The notes below the pieces were generated by a model that saw nothing but the letters and a program-made list of their open reading frames with translations, was not told the DNA's origin and made no database searches. This document shows, piece by piece, positions 32,668 through 42,002 of a DNA stretch of 52,244 nucleotides (positions are counted from its first letter, which is position 1; every line of letters starts with the position of its first letter). The DNA lies in the NCBI GenBank assembly GCA_900314535.1, contig OMVT01000014.1, positions 1-52,244 on the forward strand. The letters run 5' to 3'. Both the position numbers and the translations under genes were made by a program. The stretch comes from an uncultured Olsenella sp. (lineage in GTDB: Bacteria; Actinomycetota; Coriobacteriia; Coriobacteriales; Atopobiaceae).

Positions 32668-33474
32668 ATGATAAAGCTTGTCGCTACTGATATGGACGGA
32701 ACGCTCCTCGACGAGAATTCTCAGGTCCCGCCCGAGACCTTCAAGATCATCCGCGAGCTCAGGGAGCAGGGTGTCCATTTCTGCGTGAGCTCGGGCAGGC
32801 GCTATTCGACGCTTCGCTGGTTCTTCGCACCGGTGGCTGACGAGATAGATTATGTAGCGGCGCTTGGCGCCCAGGTCTTTGCTGATGGGCGCTTCCTTGA
32901 CCGCGAAGTCTTCTCGACAAGGGGGATCTTGCGGCTGTTCCGCACCTGCCAGGAATTCGATGAGCTCCATCTCGTGCTCTATGACTGGGAGCATACCTTC
33001 CTGCTCGACGACCAGTCGAGCTATGTGAAGGAGCTCGACAAGGATCTGCCGAATGCGCAGCGTCTGTTCGATCCGCCCTCGCCTGATGTCTCCATCATCA
33101 AGGCAGCTGTCTGCTGCGAGCGCTCCTCCGAGATCATGGACATGGTCTATGTGCTCGAGCGCGAGCTCGGCGACATCTTCACGTTCATGCCGTCAGGCAA
33201 TACGTGGATCGATGTGATGCCCAAGGACATCTCAAAGGCAACAGGTCTCGAGGCGGTGCTTTCCTATTACGGCATCGACTCTTCTGAGGTCCTTGCCTTC
33301 GGCGACTCCATGAACGACTACGCGATACTTCGCGCCGTGGGGCATCCCTATGTGATGGGAAATGCCCGCTACGCCGTCAAGCAGATTGCCGAGCGCGTCA
33401 TCGGCACGAACAGGGAACATGCCGTGCAGGCAGAGCTCCATGCGCTGATACAGGAGCTGTCCGCGGAAGATTAG
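32668..33474 (+). CDS. HAD-superfamily hydrolase, Cof type
   Basis: 268 aa. It has the N-terminal nucleophile motif LVATDMDGTLLDENSQVP and, near the C-terminus, VLAFGDSMNDYAILRAVGHP, with a Cof-type cap between. It is a cytosolic Mg-dependent phosphatase; the substrate cannot be inferred. GGGAGGG lies 11 bases ahead of the ATG. It is a second Cof paralog besides 21606-22442, divergent from the EamA gene, with adhE following after a 328-base control region. Confidence 0.88.
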   Translation: MIKLVATDMDGTLLDENSQVPPETFKIIRELREQGVHFCVSSGRRYSTLRWFFAPVADEIDYVAALGAQVFADGRFLDREVFSTRGILRLFRTCQEFDELHLVLYDWEHTFLLDDQSSYVKELDKDLPNAQRLFDPPSPDVSIIKAAVCCERSSEIMDMVYVLERELGDIFTFMPSGNTWIDVMPKDISKATGLEAVLSYYGIDSSEVLAFGDSMNDYAILRAVGHPYVMGNARYAVKQIAERVIGTNREHAVQAELHALIQELSAED

Positions 33475-33570
33475 CACGTGCTGCATCCGTGCGGAAGCGC
33501 ATCGGAAACGTTTTCGGCAAACGGCTGTAACAGATAAAACGCTTTGTCTCCAGGCTAATAATATAAATTA

Positions 33571-33596
33571 ATGCATATAGTAGTGGATATATGCAT
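33571..33596. promoter_or_regulatory. inverted repeat upstream of adhE (distal)
   Basis: ATGCATATA (33571-33579) and TATATGCAT (33588-33596) form a perfect 9-bp inverted repeat with an 8-base spacer in an AT-rich stretch. Confidence 0.5.
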
Positions 33597-33617
33597 ACTA
33601 ATAATCAATAGGCCCGT

Positions 33618-33667
33618 TTCCTTGATTATCGTCAAGGAAGGACAATAAATCGAAGATTATTTATAAT
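33618..33667 (+). promoter_or_regulatory. adhE promoter with overlapping palindrome
   Basis: A perfect -10 box TATAAT (33662-33667) is preceded at 17 bases by AGGACA (33639-33644). The palindrome TTCCTTGA-N6-TCAAGGAA (33618-33639) touches the -35, the position of an activator or repressor site. It does not match the Rex consensus (TTGTGA-N6-TCACAA). It would give a leader of about 130 bases before adhE. Confidence 0.6.
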
Positions 33668-33802
33668 GCATCGATGGATGGATGCAGAGCATCTGCCTCT
33701 ATCCTGTCCTGTATGCCTGCGCTGGGAAGCTGGGTGGGGATTCTTGCTTTCTGGTGCATCACGCATGTGGAGCTACACCCGTACAAAGCAAAGGAGTAAC
33801 GG

Positions 33803-36508
33803 ATGTCACAGGAAAGCATCATCGACAGCGTAGAGACGCTGGAGGCCCATCTGAAGACGATGCGTGCCGCCCAGGCTGAATTCGCGACGTTCAGCCAGGA
33901 GCAGGTCGACAAGATCTTCAAGGCCGCCGCTCTCGCTGCCAACAAGGCGCGCATTCCTCTGGCGCAGCTGGCCTACGATGAGACCGGCTACGGCGTCATG
34001 GAGGACAAGGTCGTCAAGAACCACTATGCGGCCGAGTTCGTCTACAACAAGTACAAGGACACGAAGACCTGTGGCGTCATCGAGCGCGATCCTGCGTTCG
34101 GAATGACGAAGGTCGCAGAGCCGCTCGGTGTCGTGGCTGCTGTCATCCCGACGACGAACCCGACCTCCACGGCCATCTTCAAGACTCTGATCTGCCTGAA
34201 GACGCGCAATGCCATCCTGATCTCTCCGCACCCGCGTGCAAAGAAGTGCACGACCGAGGCTGCACGCATCGTCCGCGATGCTGCAGAGGCAGCAGGATGC
34301 CCGAAGGGTATCATCGACTGGGTCAGCGTGCCTTCCATCGAGCTTACGAACACGCTCATGCAGGAAGCTGACATCATCCTCGCGACCGGTGGCCCGGGCA
34401 TGGTCAATGCTGCCTACTCTTCCGGCACGCCGGCTCTGGGCGTCGGCCCGGGCAACAACCCTGCCATCATCGACGACACGGCAAACGTCGTGGACTCCGT
34501 CAGCTCCATCATGCATTCCAAGACCTTCGACAACGGCATGATCTGCGCTACCGAGCAGAACGTGATCGTGCTCGACGGCGTGTATGACGCGGTGAAGGCA
34601 GAGTTCCAGAAGAGGGGCGCCTACTTCCTGAATCCGGAGGAGGCAGACAAGGTCGGCAACATCGTCATCGTCAACGGCGGCGTCAATGCCAAGATGGTCG
34701 GCCAGCCAGCAACGAAGATCGCTGCTGCTGCAGGCGTCGAGGTTCCTGCCTGGACGAAGATCCTGATTGGCGAGACCGACTCCGTCGAGCCCTCCAACCC
34801 CTGGGCACACGAGAAGCTCACGACGATCCTCGGCATGTATCGCGCCAAGGACTTCGACGATGCCCTTGCCAAGGCTTCCCGTCTCATCGCTGACGGCGGC
34901 TACGGCCACACCTCTTCGCTCTTCATCGACACGCGCGAGACCGAGAAGGTCGAGAAGCACTACAACGCGATGAAGACCTGCCGCATCCTCATCAACACCC
35001 CGGCTTCGCTCGGCGGCATCGGCGACATCTACAACTTCGAGCTGGCACCTTCTCTGACGCTGGGCTGCGGCTCCTGGGGCGGCAACTCCTTCTCCGGGAA
35101 CCTCGATATCCACCAGCTGCTCAATGTCAAGTCGGTCGCAGAGAGGCGCGAGAACATGCTCTGGTTCAGGACTCCCGAGAAGGTCTACTTCAAGAAGGGC
35201 TGCATGCCGGTCGCTCTGCGCGAGCTCAAGGAAGTCTACGGCTGCAAGCGTGCCTTCATCGTCACCGACTCCTTCCTCTACACCTCCGGCTTCACCAAGA
35301 AGATCGAGAAGCCGCTCGACGAGATGGGCATCACCCACTCCAGCTTCTGGAGCATCTCTCCTGACCCGAAGCTGCAGGACGCCGAGAAGGGCGAGGAGCT
35401 CCTCCGTGCCTTCCAGCCTGACGTGATCATTGCAATCGGCGGCGGCTCCGCCATGGACGCTGGCAAGATCATGTGGACCATGTACGAGCATCCTGAAGAG
35501 AAGTTCGACGATATGGCTGTCGACTTCATGGATATCCGCAAGCGTGTCTACCGCTTCAAGAAGATGGGCGAGAAGGCAAAGTTCGTCGCAATCCCGACCT
35601 CCTCTGGTACCGGCTCCGAGGTCACGCCGTTCGCAATCATCACGGACGCCGAGACCGGCATCAAGTGGCCTATCACGGACTACGAGCTCATGCCGACGAT
35701 GTCGATCGTCGATACCGACAACATGATGACGCAGCCGAAGGGCCTCACCTCCGCTTCCGGCATCGATGTCCTCACCCATGCCATGGAGGCCTATGTCTCC
35801 ATCATGGCATCGGACTACACCGACGCTATCGCCCTCAAGGCCGCAAAGCTCGTCTTCGACTGGCTGCCGAAGGCCTATGCCGAGCCCACGAACGTCGAGG
35901 CCCGCGACCACATGGCCAACGCCTCCTGCCTCGCCGGCATGGCATTCGCCAACGCCTTCCTTGGCCTCAACCACTCGATGGCACACAAGCTTGGTGCCTA
36001 TCACCACATCCCGCACGGCTGGGCCAACGCTGTCATTCTCACCCGTGTCGCCCGCTACAACGCTGCTGAGCGTCCGACCCGCATGGGCACGTTCTCCCAG
36101 TACCAGTATCCGCATGCCAAGGCGCGCTACGCCGAGATGGGCCGCTTCTGCGGATTCACCGGCAAGGACGACGACGAGGTGTTCGAGAACTTCATGAAGG
36201 GCATCGAGGACCTCAAGGAATTCATCGGCGTCAAGAAGACCATCGCCGAGTACGGCGTGGACGAGAAGTACTTCCTCGACACGCTTGACGAGATGTCGCT
36301 CAACGCCTTCAATGACCAGTGCACCGGCGCCAACCCGCGCTACCCGCTCGTGGCAGAGATCAAGAGCATGTACCTCGATGCCTACTATGGCCGTCCTGCG
36401 ACGTCCTATGAGGATGAGGGCCTCGAGATCCGCGAAGAGATGAAGGAGACGCCTGCTCCGGGCCAGGTCGAGGCCGAAGAGGCAGCAGACGAGAAGAAGT
36501 CCGAGTAG
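33803..36508 (+). CDS. adhE: bifunctional acetaldehyde-CoA/alcohol dehydrogenase
   Basis: 901 aa from ATG 33803 (AAAGGAG ahead). The N-terminal aldehyde dehydrogenase half reduces acetyl-CoA to acetaldehyde; its catalytic Cys is Cys248 in FDNGMICATEQNVIV. The C-terminal iron-dependent alcohol dehydrogenase half has the NAD site AIGGGSAMDAGKIMW and metal ligands in FLGLNHSMAHKLGAYHHIPH. It regenerates NAD+ in fermentation and forms spirosomes in other bacteria. The acidic tail after YEDEGLEI (EAEEAADEKKSE) is extra. It is likely expressed strongly from the promoter at 33639-33667. A kinase-like gene follows 40 bases later, probably co-transcribed. Confidence 0.97.
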   Translation: MSQESIIDSVETLEAHLKTMRAAQAEFATFSQEQVDKIFKAAALAANKARIPLAQLAYDETGYGVMEDKVVKNHYAAEFVYNKYKDTKTCGVIERDPAFGMTKVAEPLGVVAAVIPTTNPTSTAIFKTLICLKTRNAILISPHPRAKKCTTEAARIVRDAAEAAGCPKGIIDWVSVPSIELTNTLMQEADIILATGGPGMVNAAYSSGTPALGVGPGNNPAIIDDTANVVDSVSSIMHSKTFDNGMICATEQNVIVLDGVYDAVKAEFQKRGAYFLNPEEADKVGNIVIVNGGVNAKMVGQPATKIAAAAGVEVPAWTKILIGETDSVEPSNPWAHEKLTTILGMYRAKDFDDALAKASRLIADGGYGHTSSLFIDTRETEKVEKHYNAMKTCRILINTPASLGGIGDIYNFELAPSLTLGCGSWGGNSFSGNLDIHQLLNVKSVAERRENMLWFRTPEKVYFKKGCMPVALRELKEVYGCKRAFIVTDSFLYTSGFTKKIEKPLDEMGITHSSFWSISPDPKLQDAEKGEELLRAFQPDVIIAIGGGSAMDAGKIMWTMYEHPEEKFDDMAVDFMDIRKRVYRFKKMGEKAKFVAIPTSSGTGSEVTPFAIITDAETGIKWPITDYELMPTMSIVDTDNMMTQPKGLTSASGIDVLTHAMEAYVSIMASDYTDAIALKAAKLVFDWLPKAYAEPTNVEARDHMANASCLAGMAFANAFLGLNHSMAHKLGAYHHIPHGWANAVILTRVARYNAAERPTRMGTFSQYQYPHAKARYAEMGRFCGFTGKDDDEVFENFMKGIEDLKEFIGVKKTIAEYGVDEKYFLDTLDEMSLNAFNDQCTGANPRYPLVAEIKSMYLDAYYGRPATSYEDEGLEIREEMKETPAPGQVEAEEAADEKKSE

Positions 36509-36548
36509 CAGCTGGGTCGAAGCATTTTCCTAGAGGAAGAAGGAAAAC

Positions 36549-37319
36549 ATGAAGCTTTCCGATGACAAGGTCGAGCTTGCCCGCCGTCACAACAAGGTCG
36601 TCTACAAGGACGGCGACCGTACCGTCAAGGTCTTCGTCCCGACGAAGCCCGACATCGACGTCTTCCGCGAGGCCCTGAACCTGGCCCGCATTGCGACCGC
36701 CGGCCTCAATACGCCGAAGGTCCTCGAGGTCTCCCAGGTGATGGATGGTTCCTGGGCGCTGTCCATGGTGTACCATCCGGGCACCACGCTCCACGAGATG
36801 ATGGTCGAGGCCAAGGGCACGCCGAAGTTCGACGAGCTCCTGCAGCTCTTCGTCGATCTTCAGATCAAGGTGCAGAAGACGCCTGCTCCTGCCGCACTCA
36901 CGGCTCAGGGAGACAAGCTCGTCCGCATGATTGCCCGCGTCAAGGATCTCGATCCTTCCGTGCGCTATGACCTCCAGATGAAGGCCGACCGCATGAAGCG
37001 CGGCTTTGCCATCTGCCACGGCGACTTCAATCCGACGAATGTCGTTATCGGCGAAGGTGAGCCGTTCATCTGCGACTGGACGCATGTGACCGTGGGCCTG
37101 CCCGAGGCTGACGCAGCAATGACATACATGCTGCTGAAGCTCGAGTTCCCCGAGGCCGCAGACAAGTACCTCGACCTCTATTCCGTGACGGCAGATGTGC
37201 CGAAGCAGAAGATCATGTACTGGCTGCCGGTTGTTGCAGCAGCAGAGCTTTCCCGTGGCCGCAAGGGCAACGAGGAGTTCCTCAAGAGCTGGATCGACGC
37301 AGCGAGCGACTACGAATAA
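36549..37319 (+). CDS. APH-fold phosphotransferase (kinase-like)
   Basis: 256 aa. It has the aminoglycoside/choline-kinase fold: an ATP-binding region (VVYKDGDRTVKVFV with Lys), the catalytic loop FAICHGDFNPTNVVIG with Asp and Asn, and the Mg-binding ICDWTHVTVGLPEAD. The aminoglycoside-resistance name should not be assumed; small-molecule kinases and fructosamine- or choline-type kinases share the fold. AGGAAGAAGG precedes ATG 36549. Its place 40 bases after adhE and before a shared strong terminator indicates an operon, so a metabolic role linked to fermentation is possible. Confidence 0.82.
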   Translation: MKLSDDKVELARRHNKVVYKDGDRTVKVFVPTKPDIDVFREALNLARIATAGLNTPKVLEVSQVMDGSWALSMVYHPGTTLHEMMVEAKGTPKFDELLQLFVDLQIKVQKTPAPAALTAQGDKLVRMIARVKDLDPSVRYDLQMKADRMKRGFAICHGDFNPTNVVIGEGEPFICDWTHVTVGLPEADAAMTYMLLKLEFPEAADKYLDLYSVTADVPKQKIMYWLPVVAAAELSRGRKGNEEFLKSWIDAASDYE

Positions 37320-37345
37320 AGCTCACAAGGCAAGAGCATTGTCCA

Positions 37346-37383
37346 GGAGGCGTCTTCCGAAAGGAGGACGCCTCCGTTTTTTT
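37346..37383 (+). terminator. rho-independent terminator of the adhE operon
   Basis: A 13-bp stem (37346-37358 with 37363-37375) with a GAAA tetraloop, then G and seven T. A textbook terminator. Confidence 0.93.
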
Positions 37384-38262
37384 GCCGTTCTCCTGTTTGC
37401 CGGGCGTGCGTATGGCAACTGCTGCCTTGAAGCCTATCTGGCACAGTGCCGGCTTCGGGCTTCTTCCGCAGTACATCCTGTCCTTCAAACGTCGCTGTCT
37501 GGTACAGACCTTCGGTGGTGCCCTCAAACTGCAGATGGGAGTATCTGAGCACGCCTGCCGTCTTGATGTCTGCCAGCCCCTTCGCTTGTCTGGCTGCAGA
37601 ACATCGGAGGGCGGGAAGTGATGCTCATGCGACAGCAGCGACACTACAGAGAGATGCAGCTAAACAGTAATTGATATAGAAAATAATAAGATGAGATGAA
37701 TCAGGCATTTAGAAGAGATTCAAGAAATGCTGCAGACTGCTTTTCAGATACACTCTTTCAGCATCCTTGCATCTCGTGGGCCATTGCAGGCGTGTCTTGG
37801 GTTCCGGTCCTTTGCAGACCGAGAGGCATCATTTCAGCGGACGGAAAGCGAGATCGGACAAATCCGATTCTGGAAGCTTCTTTCTTTTCATCCTGACAAG
37901 CAGGGTGTCCGCGTTCATATGAGTGCGGCATCAGAGCGTCTCAAGACAGGGAATGCCTGCATGAATGCTGTCAATCTGAAAAGGCTGTCCAGAACTTATG
38001 GCTGAGATTTCAGAACAGATGTTTCCCAGATTCTTTCAGGATACTGTATCTGCCGAGTTCGTGGAGCTGTCTCCATAGGAAGAAATGGACTCAGACACCT
38101 GAAAATATGTGACAGTTATGCCAACATTTGTAGAGACAGCATGAATAACAGCTGCTGCCCGCACAATTCCAAGCTTGATTATAGGAATATTCATAACGAT
38201 AAGTGTTACTAGATAGCTCTCAAAACTAAGGGATAGCGATTGGCGCAGATTAGGGCGGATAA
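37384..38262. other. long intergenic region before the pilus locus
   Basis: About 880 bases with no supported gene. On the minus strand, 37370-37570 has one gene-like stretch (ADIKTAGVLRYSHLQFEGTT, then EGLYQTATFEGQDVLRKKPE) that may be a remnant of an unidentified gene. The AT content rises from 37660 onward, as expected of a promoter region. A possible pilus promoter lies at 38175-38203. Confidence 0.35.
38175..38203 (+). promoter_or_regulatory. possible pilus-operon promoter
   Basis: TTGATT (38175-38180), 17 bases, GATAAG (38198-38203), 60 bases before the first pilus ORF. It is a moderate match only. Confidence 0.3.
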
Positions 38263-38760
38263 ATGAAATTGGGGAGAGGGGGCGGCATTGCCTTCATTGT
38301 GGCAATGTGCGCCATAGTTCTGGCATTGTTCCTGGTGCCTATACGTACCTTTGCGGGTGAGGAAAACGCAGCAGAGACTGCGGCATCGACAGCTGCCACC
38401 GTCATGCCATCTGCAGCCGATAGCACAGAAACTGCCGGCAGCTCCATAGACAGTACGTCTGCCAAAACAGCTACAGGCACTTCGTCTGCAACAGCGGGGA
38501 CAGACGCCAGCTCTTCTTCCTCTTCAGCATCTTCTGATTCGTCATCCTCTTCGAGCGCTTCTGAAGACCCTGGGAGCTCAAGCTCTTCTGCTGGCGAGCA
38601 GAGCAGTTCTGATAATGCTGCCACGACACTTGCTGCACAGATTCTGGCATCGCCCTTGACGGCAACTGGCGGCATCGAAATCAAATATGACACAGCTACC
38701 GAGATTCATTATGTTGAGGATCCAGAAAGCGCCAACGCCGCATCATCCTCTACTGCATGA
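38263..38760 (+). CDS. tip adhesin, N-terminal part (signal peptide, Ser-rich), frameshifted
   Basis: 165 codons. It starts MKLGRGGGIAFIVAMCAIVL, then FLVPIRTFAGEE, a typical Sec signal peptide. A serine/alanine-rich, probably unstructured spacer follows with runs of five to six serines. It then reads GGIEIKYDTATEIHYVEDPE, the usual run-in to a thioester domain, but slips into ESANAASSSTA and stops. The thioester-domain Cys (ILYC) lies in the next frame back, immediately before ATG 38757. So this ORF and the next were one gene, joined by a one-base change near 38720-38730. Confidence 0.7.
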   Translation: MKLGRGGGIAFIVAMCAIVLALFLVPIRTFAGEENAAETAASTAATVMPSAADSTETAGSSIDSTSAKTATGTSSATAGTDASSSSSSASSDSSSSSSASEDPGSSSSSAGEQSSSDNAATTLAAQILASPLTATGGIEIKYDTATEIHYVEDPESANAASSSTA

Positions 38761-40997
38761 ACAACGCGTCGCACTGGCCGCACTCGACCCCGAGCATCCC
38801 GACTGTGCCTTCCTATATCCAAGGCTATCTGACGCCGGATAAATTCAAGTCCCAGGCCGACTACGAAGCCTGCATGAACAAGCTTCTCGCTATCCTCTAC
38901 GCTGGCTATCCCTATAACGGCCTGAACATGTATCAGATCGTTGATAAGGCCACCGGCATTACCGAGGACCAGTTCAATGCAATGCTTACGGTGCCTGATG
39001 TCCTGCGCACCGATTTCCCTGGCACCATCGGCAACGAAGTATTTTCCTATGATGACTACACGAACAAGAACACCGACCACCTTAATAGGCTGAGCGAATT
39101 CATCCAGCAGGTCATCATGATGAGCCTCAGAAATACGACGAGCACTTCTGGCCTCACGGCAGCCCAGATCCAGTCGATGCCGTTCTATCAAGCGGCGCTG
39201 TGCCTTGCCTGGTCGGACTCGTACAACACCACGCCGCTCGGCATGTATGACGCGCTTCACTCGGGCGAGTACTACGTCACCGAGGCACAGGCCTACGAGG
39301 CCACCCAGTATGCCATCTGGGCGGCGCTCGGCGACTACGGCATCGAATACAACACGCTCAAGTCGGATAGCAGCGAGGTCACGCAGAAGAAGCTTGCCGT
39401 CAATCTGCTCAACTACGCGACCGCCGACCAGGTTCTGCGCAGCGAACCCGATGAATCCAACGTGTCGATCACAGGCGATGCGGCCTTTGTATACGATCCC
39501 AGTTCGAGTACGTGGAAGACGGGCGCCCTGAAAATCACCGAAGGCACGAACTACAATGGCATGTACACGCTCACGCTGCCCGAGGGCATAACGGCCCAGA
39601 CGGCAAATGGGTCAACAGCGACAAGCATCGCCGCAGGAATTTCGTTCTATCTGGTCTCCTCGACCAAGCCAACATCGACCGACATGAAGATTACGGCATC
39701 GAGCACGCTCACCTGGCTGCAGGAATACCGCCAGTACTCGCCCAATCCCGAAACCTATACTGCCTCTGACGGCAAGAATTTCCAGCACATGATCGGCGCT
39801 GTCATCAAACAGAAGCCGGTGAGTGCCATGCTCACGCTCATCCCTGCAAAGGAGGGCAGCCTCACTGTCTCTAAGTCGGTAGAAGGGGAGACGGGCTCCG
39901 CAGCTTCGTTCTCTTTCACGGTCACGCTGGGCAACACTGCCATCAACGGGCAATACGGGGATATGGCGTTCACGAACGGCGTGGCGACTGTCACTTTGAA
40001 GAACGGCGAATCTGCAACGGCCGAGCATCTACCTGCAGGGACGACCTACGAGGTTGCTGAAACGCCGAATGCGGATTATGCGTCCACTGCGACGGGCGCC
40101 TCGGGCACGATTGCGAAGGATGAAACCGCTACGGCCGCCTTCACCAACGCCCGTCTCTACAAGCTTACGGTGAGCAAGACTGTTCAGGGCCAAGCGGCAG
40201 ATGCCTCGCAGGCCTTTGCCTTCACGATCACGCTGAAGGATGCAGACGGAAAGCCGCTCTCCGGCACGTATGCCTATACCGGTGGCTCGGTGTCAGGCTC
40301 TTCTGCCACAGCTCCTGCCGATGGCACGATCACGTTCGACGCCAAGGGCGCGGGATCGGTCAGTCTGCGCAGCGGACAGCAGATCACGATCGGGGGCATC
40401 CCCTCCGGCAGCAGCTATACGGTGCAAGAGGTCACGAGCAATGAGGACAATGCCCTGAAGTACGACGTTACGTATAACGGAACGCAGACTGTGCCTTCAG
40501 GCACGCTTTCGGCCGATGCGACCGTCGCGGTCGTCAATGCTGTGCAGGAAGGCGCGCTTTCAGTGACCAAGCACGTGACGGGCGAGGTTAACTCCACGAG
40601 GAATTTCACCTTTACGGTGAAGCTTGGCGGAACGGGTGCAAACCTCACGGGCACGTACGGTGACATGGAATTCTCCAACGGAGAGGCAACCTTTACGCTT
40701 GCTGACGGCCAGACCAAGACTGCCGAGCATTTGCCGGCAGGTGCTACCTATACCGTGACCGAGGAGCCAAACGATAATTACACCACCACGTCCGAGAATG
40801 CGGAAGGCACGATTGCAAAGGGCGTGACGTCTCAGGCAAGCTTCACCAACACGCGCAGCATGTCATCGCTTCCTCTTACCGGATCCGATGGGGTGGGGCT
40901 GACCTACCTTGCAGGCATTGCCGTGCTTGCTGCAGCAGCAGCCTGGATGCACATCCGCCGCAATGCTTCTGCGAAGGGCGGTGATGGCCGTGACTAG
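38757..40997 (+). CDS. thioester (TQXA) pilus/tip adhesin, C-terminal part with LPLTG
   Basis: 746 codons in the second frame. The thioester domain is clear: NNASHWPHSTPSIP at the start, then ALCLAWSDSYNTTPLGMYDA and the TQ motif EATQYAIWAAL. The bond needs a Cys, and that Cys is the codon just before this ATG, so the apparent start is not the real one. Three tandem SpaA/DUF5979-like repeats follow (39855-40860). The end is SLPLTGSDGVG, a membrane helix and basic residues: a sortase signal. Surface adhesins of this type bind host proteins covalently. It would function only if the frameshift is corrected or bypassed. Confidence 0.8.
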   Translation: MNNASHWPHSTPSIPTVPSYIQGYLTPDKFKSQADYEACMNKLLAILYAGYPYNGLNMYQIVDKATGITEDQFNAMLTVPDVLRTDFPGTIGNEVFSYDDYTNKNTDHLNRLSEFIQQVIMMSLRNTTSTSGLTAAQIQSMPFYQAALCLAWSDSYNTTPLGMYDALHSGEYYVTEAQAYEATQYAIWAALGDYGIEYNTLKSDSSEVTQKKLAVNLLNYATADQVLRSEPDESNVSITGDAAFVYDPSSSTWKTGALKITEGTNYNGMYTLTLPEGITAQTANGSTATSIAAGISFYLVSSTKPTSTDMKITASSTLTWLQEYRQYSPNPETYTASDGKNFQHMIGAVIKQKPVSAMLTLIPAKEGSLTVSKSVEGETGSAASFSFTVTLGNTAINGQYGDMAFTNGVATVTLKNGESATAEHLPAGTTYEVAETPNADYASTATGASGTIAKDETATAAFTNARLYKLTVSKTVQGQAADASQAFAFTITLKDADGKPLSGTYAYTGGSVSGSSATAPADGTITFDAKGAGSVSLRSGQQITIGGIPSGSSYTVQEVTSNEDNALKYDVTYNGTQTVPSGTLSADATVAVVNAVQEGALSVTKHVTGEVNSTRNFTFTVKLGGTGANLTGTYGDMEFSNGEATFTLADGQTKTAEHLPAGATYTVTEEPNDNYTTTSENAEGTIAKGVTSQASFTNTRSMSSLPLTGSDGVGLTYLAGIAVLAAAAAWMHIRRNASAKGGDGRD
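39855..40857 (+). repeat. three tandem adhesin repeats
   Basis: About 100-130 codons each, starting SLTVSKSVEGETGSAASFSF, KLTVSKTVQGQAADASQAFA and ALSVTKHVTGEVNSTRNFTF. Units 1 and 3 share YGDM-F-NG-AT-TL and TAEHLPAG-TY. Unit 2 (from about 40156) is more diverged and longer. Such stalk repeats expand and contract by recombination. Confidence 0.75.
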
Positions 40998-41982
40998 GAA
41001 GAACTGCTTCTCTGCCATCAGGCACAGCCTCATCCTCGCTGCCATCACAGCCTTTGCGCTCCTTCTCGCTGTGCCTGCTCCTGCATATGCATCGGGCACG
41101 GGAAATCTGACTGTCAATGCTGCCGGTGGCTCATCGACCGAGTTTGTTGCCTACCAGATCTTCACTGCTGATGTGACAGATGGCGCGAATGGCACGAAGA
41201 CTGTCGCGAACATCGCGTGGGCAACCGACATAGCCGCCTCGGTTGTCCCCGAGGCAATCAAGAGCGTCAATCCGTCGGTAAGTGCTGAAAGCGTCGCAGA
41301 TGCAAACGATGCTGCTGAATGGATCAGAAGCCATGTCCAAAGCGGCTCTGCTGCTCCCCAGGGTTCTGTTCCTTACGCAATCGCTTCTGCTCTGCTGCAG
41401 AAGGCAGCTGATGGGGAGACCCTTGAAGCGGGCGTGCCCAAGTCTCTGGGCGCGGGCTACTGGATTGTCGTGAGCAAGGATTCGAGCATCGGCCAGGATC
41501 AGTCCGGCACTTCTGCCATCCTTGTGGTGGTCGGTGGCTCCGATGTGACGGTTGCTGCCAAGTCCGGCGTGCCGACGGTGGAAAAGCAGGTGCTCGAGGA
41601 TTCGAACAGTACCTGGCAGAAGCAGGCGGATGCCACAGCAGGAGACGACCTTTACTGGCGCCTCGATGCGACGGTGCCTTCCATCCTCACGAGCTACACC
41701 TCCTACAAGATCGTCTTCGATGACACGCTTGGTGTCGGTCTTGCCGAGCCTTCCGATATCCATGTCTACCTTGCTCCTGCAGCTGAAGACATATGGGAGA
41801 CTGGTCTTGAGGTTTCCCAAGGCTGGACAGAGCTCGGCGATGAGGAATATACACACATTTATACGTCTGCAGCAGATGGCGGAAGCTTCAAGGTCGCGCT
41901 TGATCTGGTGGAGGCCGTCAAGGCCCATGCAATCGATGCCTCCCAAGGAGTGCAGGTTGTCGTTGTCATGATGCTCCCCTGA
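40984..41982 (+). CDS. second pilin, N-terminal part, frameshifted
   Basis: 333 codons. ATG 40984 overlaps the adhesin end by 14 bases. The signal peptide is VTRKNCFSAIRHSLILAAIT, then LLLAVPAPAYA. The mature start GTGNLTVNAAGGSSTEFVAY, then QIFTADV, is the same opening as in the major pilin, so it is a fimbrial isopeptide-forming pilin. The frame ends QGVQVVVVMMLP and stop; the pilin continues in the frame one base back as DAPLSASLGTGMGNG. A single-base loss near 41955-41970 explains it. Confidence 0.75.
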   Translation: MAVTRKNCFSAIRHSLILAAITAFALLLAVPAPAYASGTGNLTVNAAGGSSTEFVAYQIFTADVTDGANGTKTVANIAWATDIAASVVPEAIKSVNPSVSAESVADANDAAEWIRSHVQSGSAAPQGSVPYAIASALLQKAADGETLEAGVPKSLGAGYWIVVSKDSSIGQDQSGTSAILVVVGGSDVTVAAKSGVPTVEKQVLEDSNSTWQKQADATAGDDLYWRLDATVPSILTSYTSYKIVFDDTLGVGLAEPSDIHVYLAPAAEDIWETGLEVSQGWTELGDEEYTHIYTSAADGGSFKVALDLVEAVKAHAIDASQGVQVVVVMMLP

Positions 41983-42002
41983 GTGCATCTCTCGGGACCG
42001 GC

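Noticed and set aside
33475..33802. Rex operator before adhE
   Set aside because: No TTGTGA-N6-TCACAA-like site was found; the palindromes present have other sequences.
33806..36115. 769-codon open frame on the minus strand opposite adhE
   Set aside because: It mirrors the GC-rich third positions of adhE, lacks a ribosome site and family motifs, and adhE itself is certain.
37310..37570. Minus-strand ORF with a protein-like stretch after the adhE operon terminator
   Set aside because: Only about 50 codons look gene-like, with no start signal or family; mentioned in the intergenic entry rather than called as a gene.
38720..38760. Programmed -1 ribosomal frameshift at the adhesin junction
   Set aside because: No X-XXY-YYZ slippery heptamer in the correct frame and no evident downstream pseudoknot; a plain indel is simpler.
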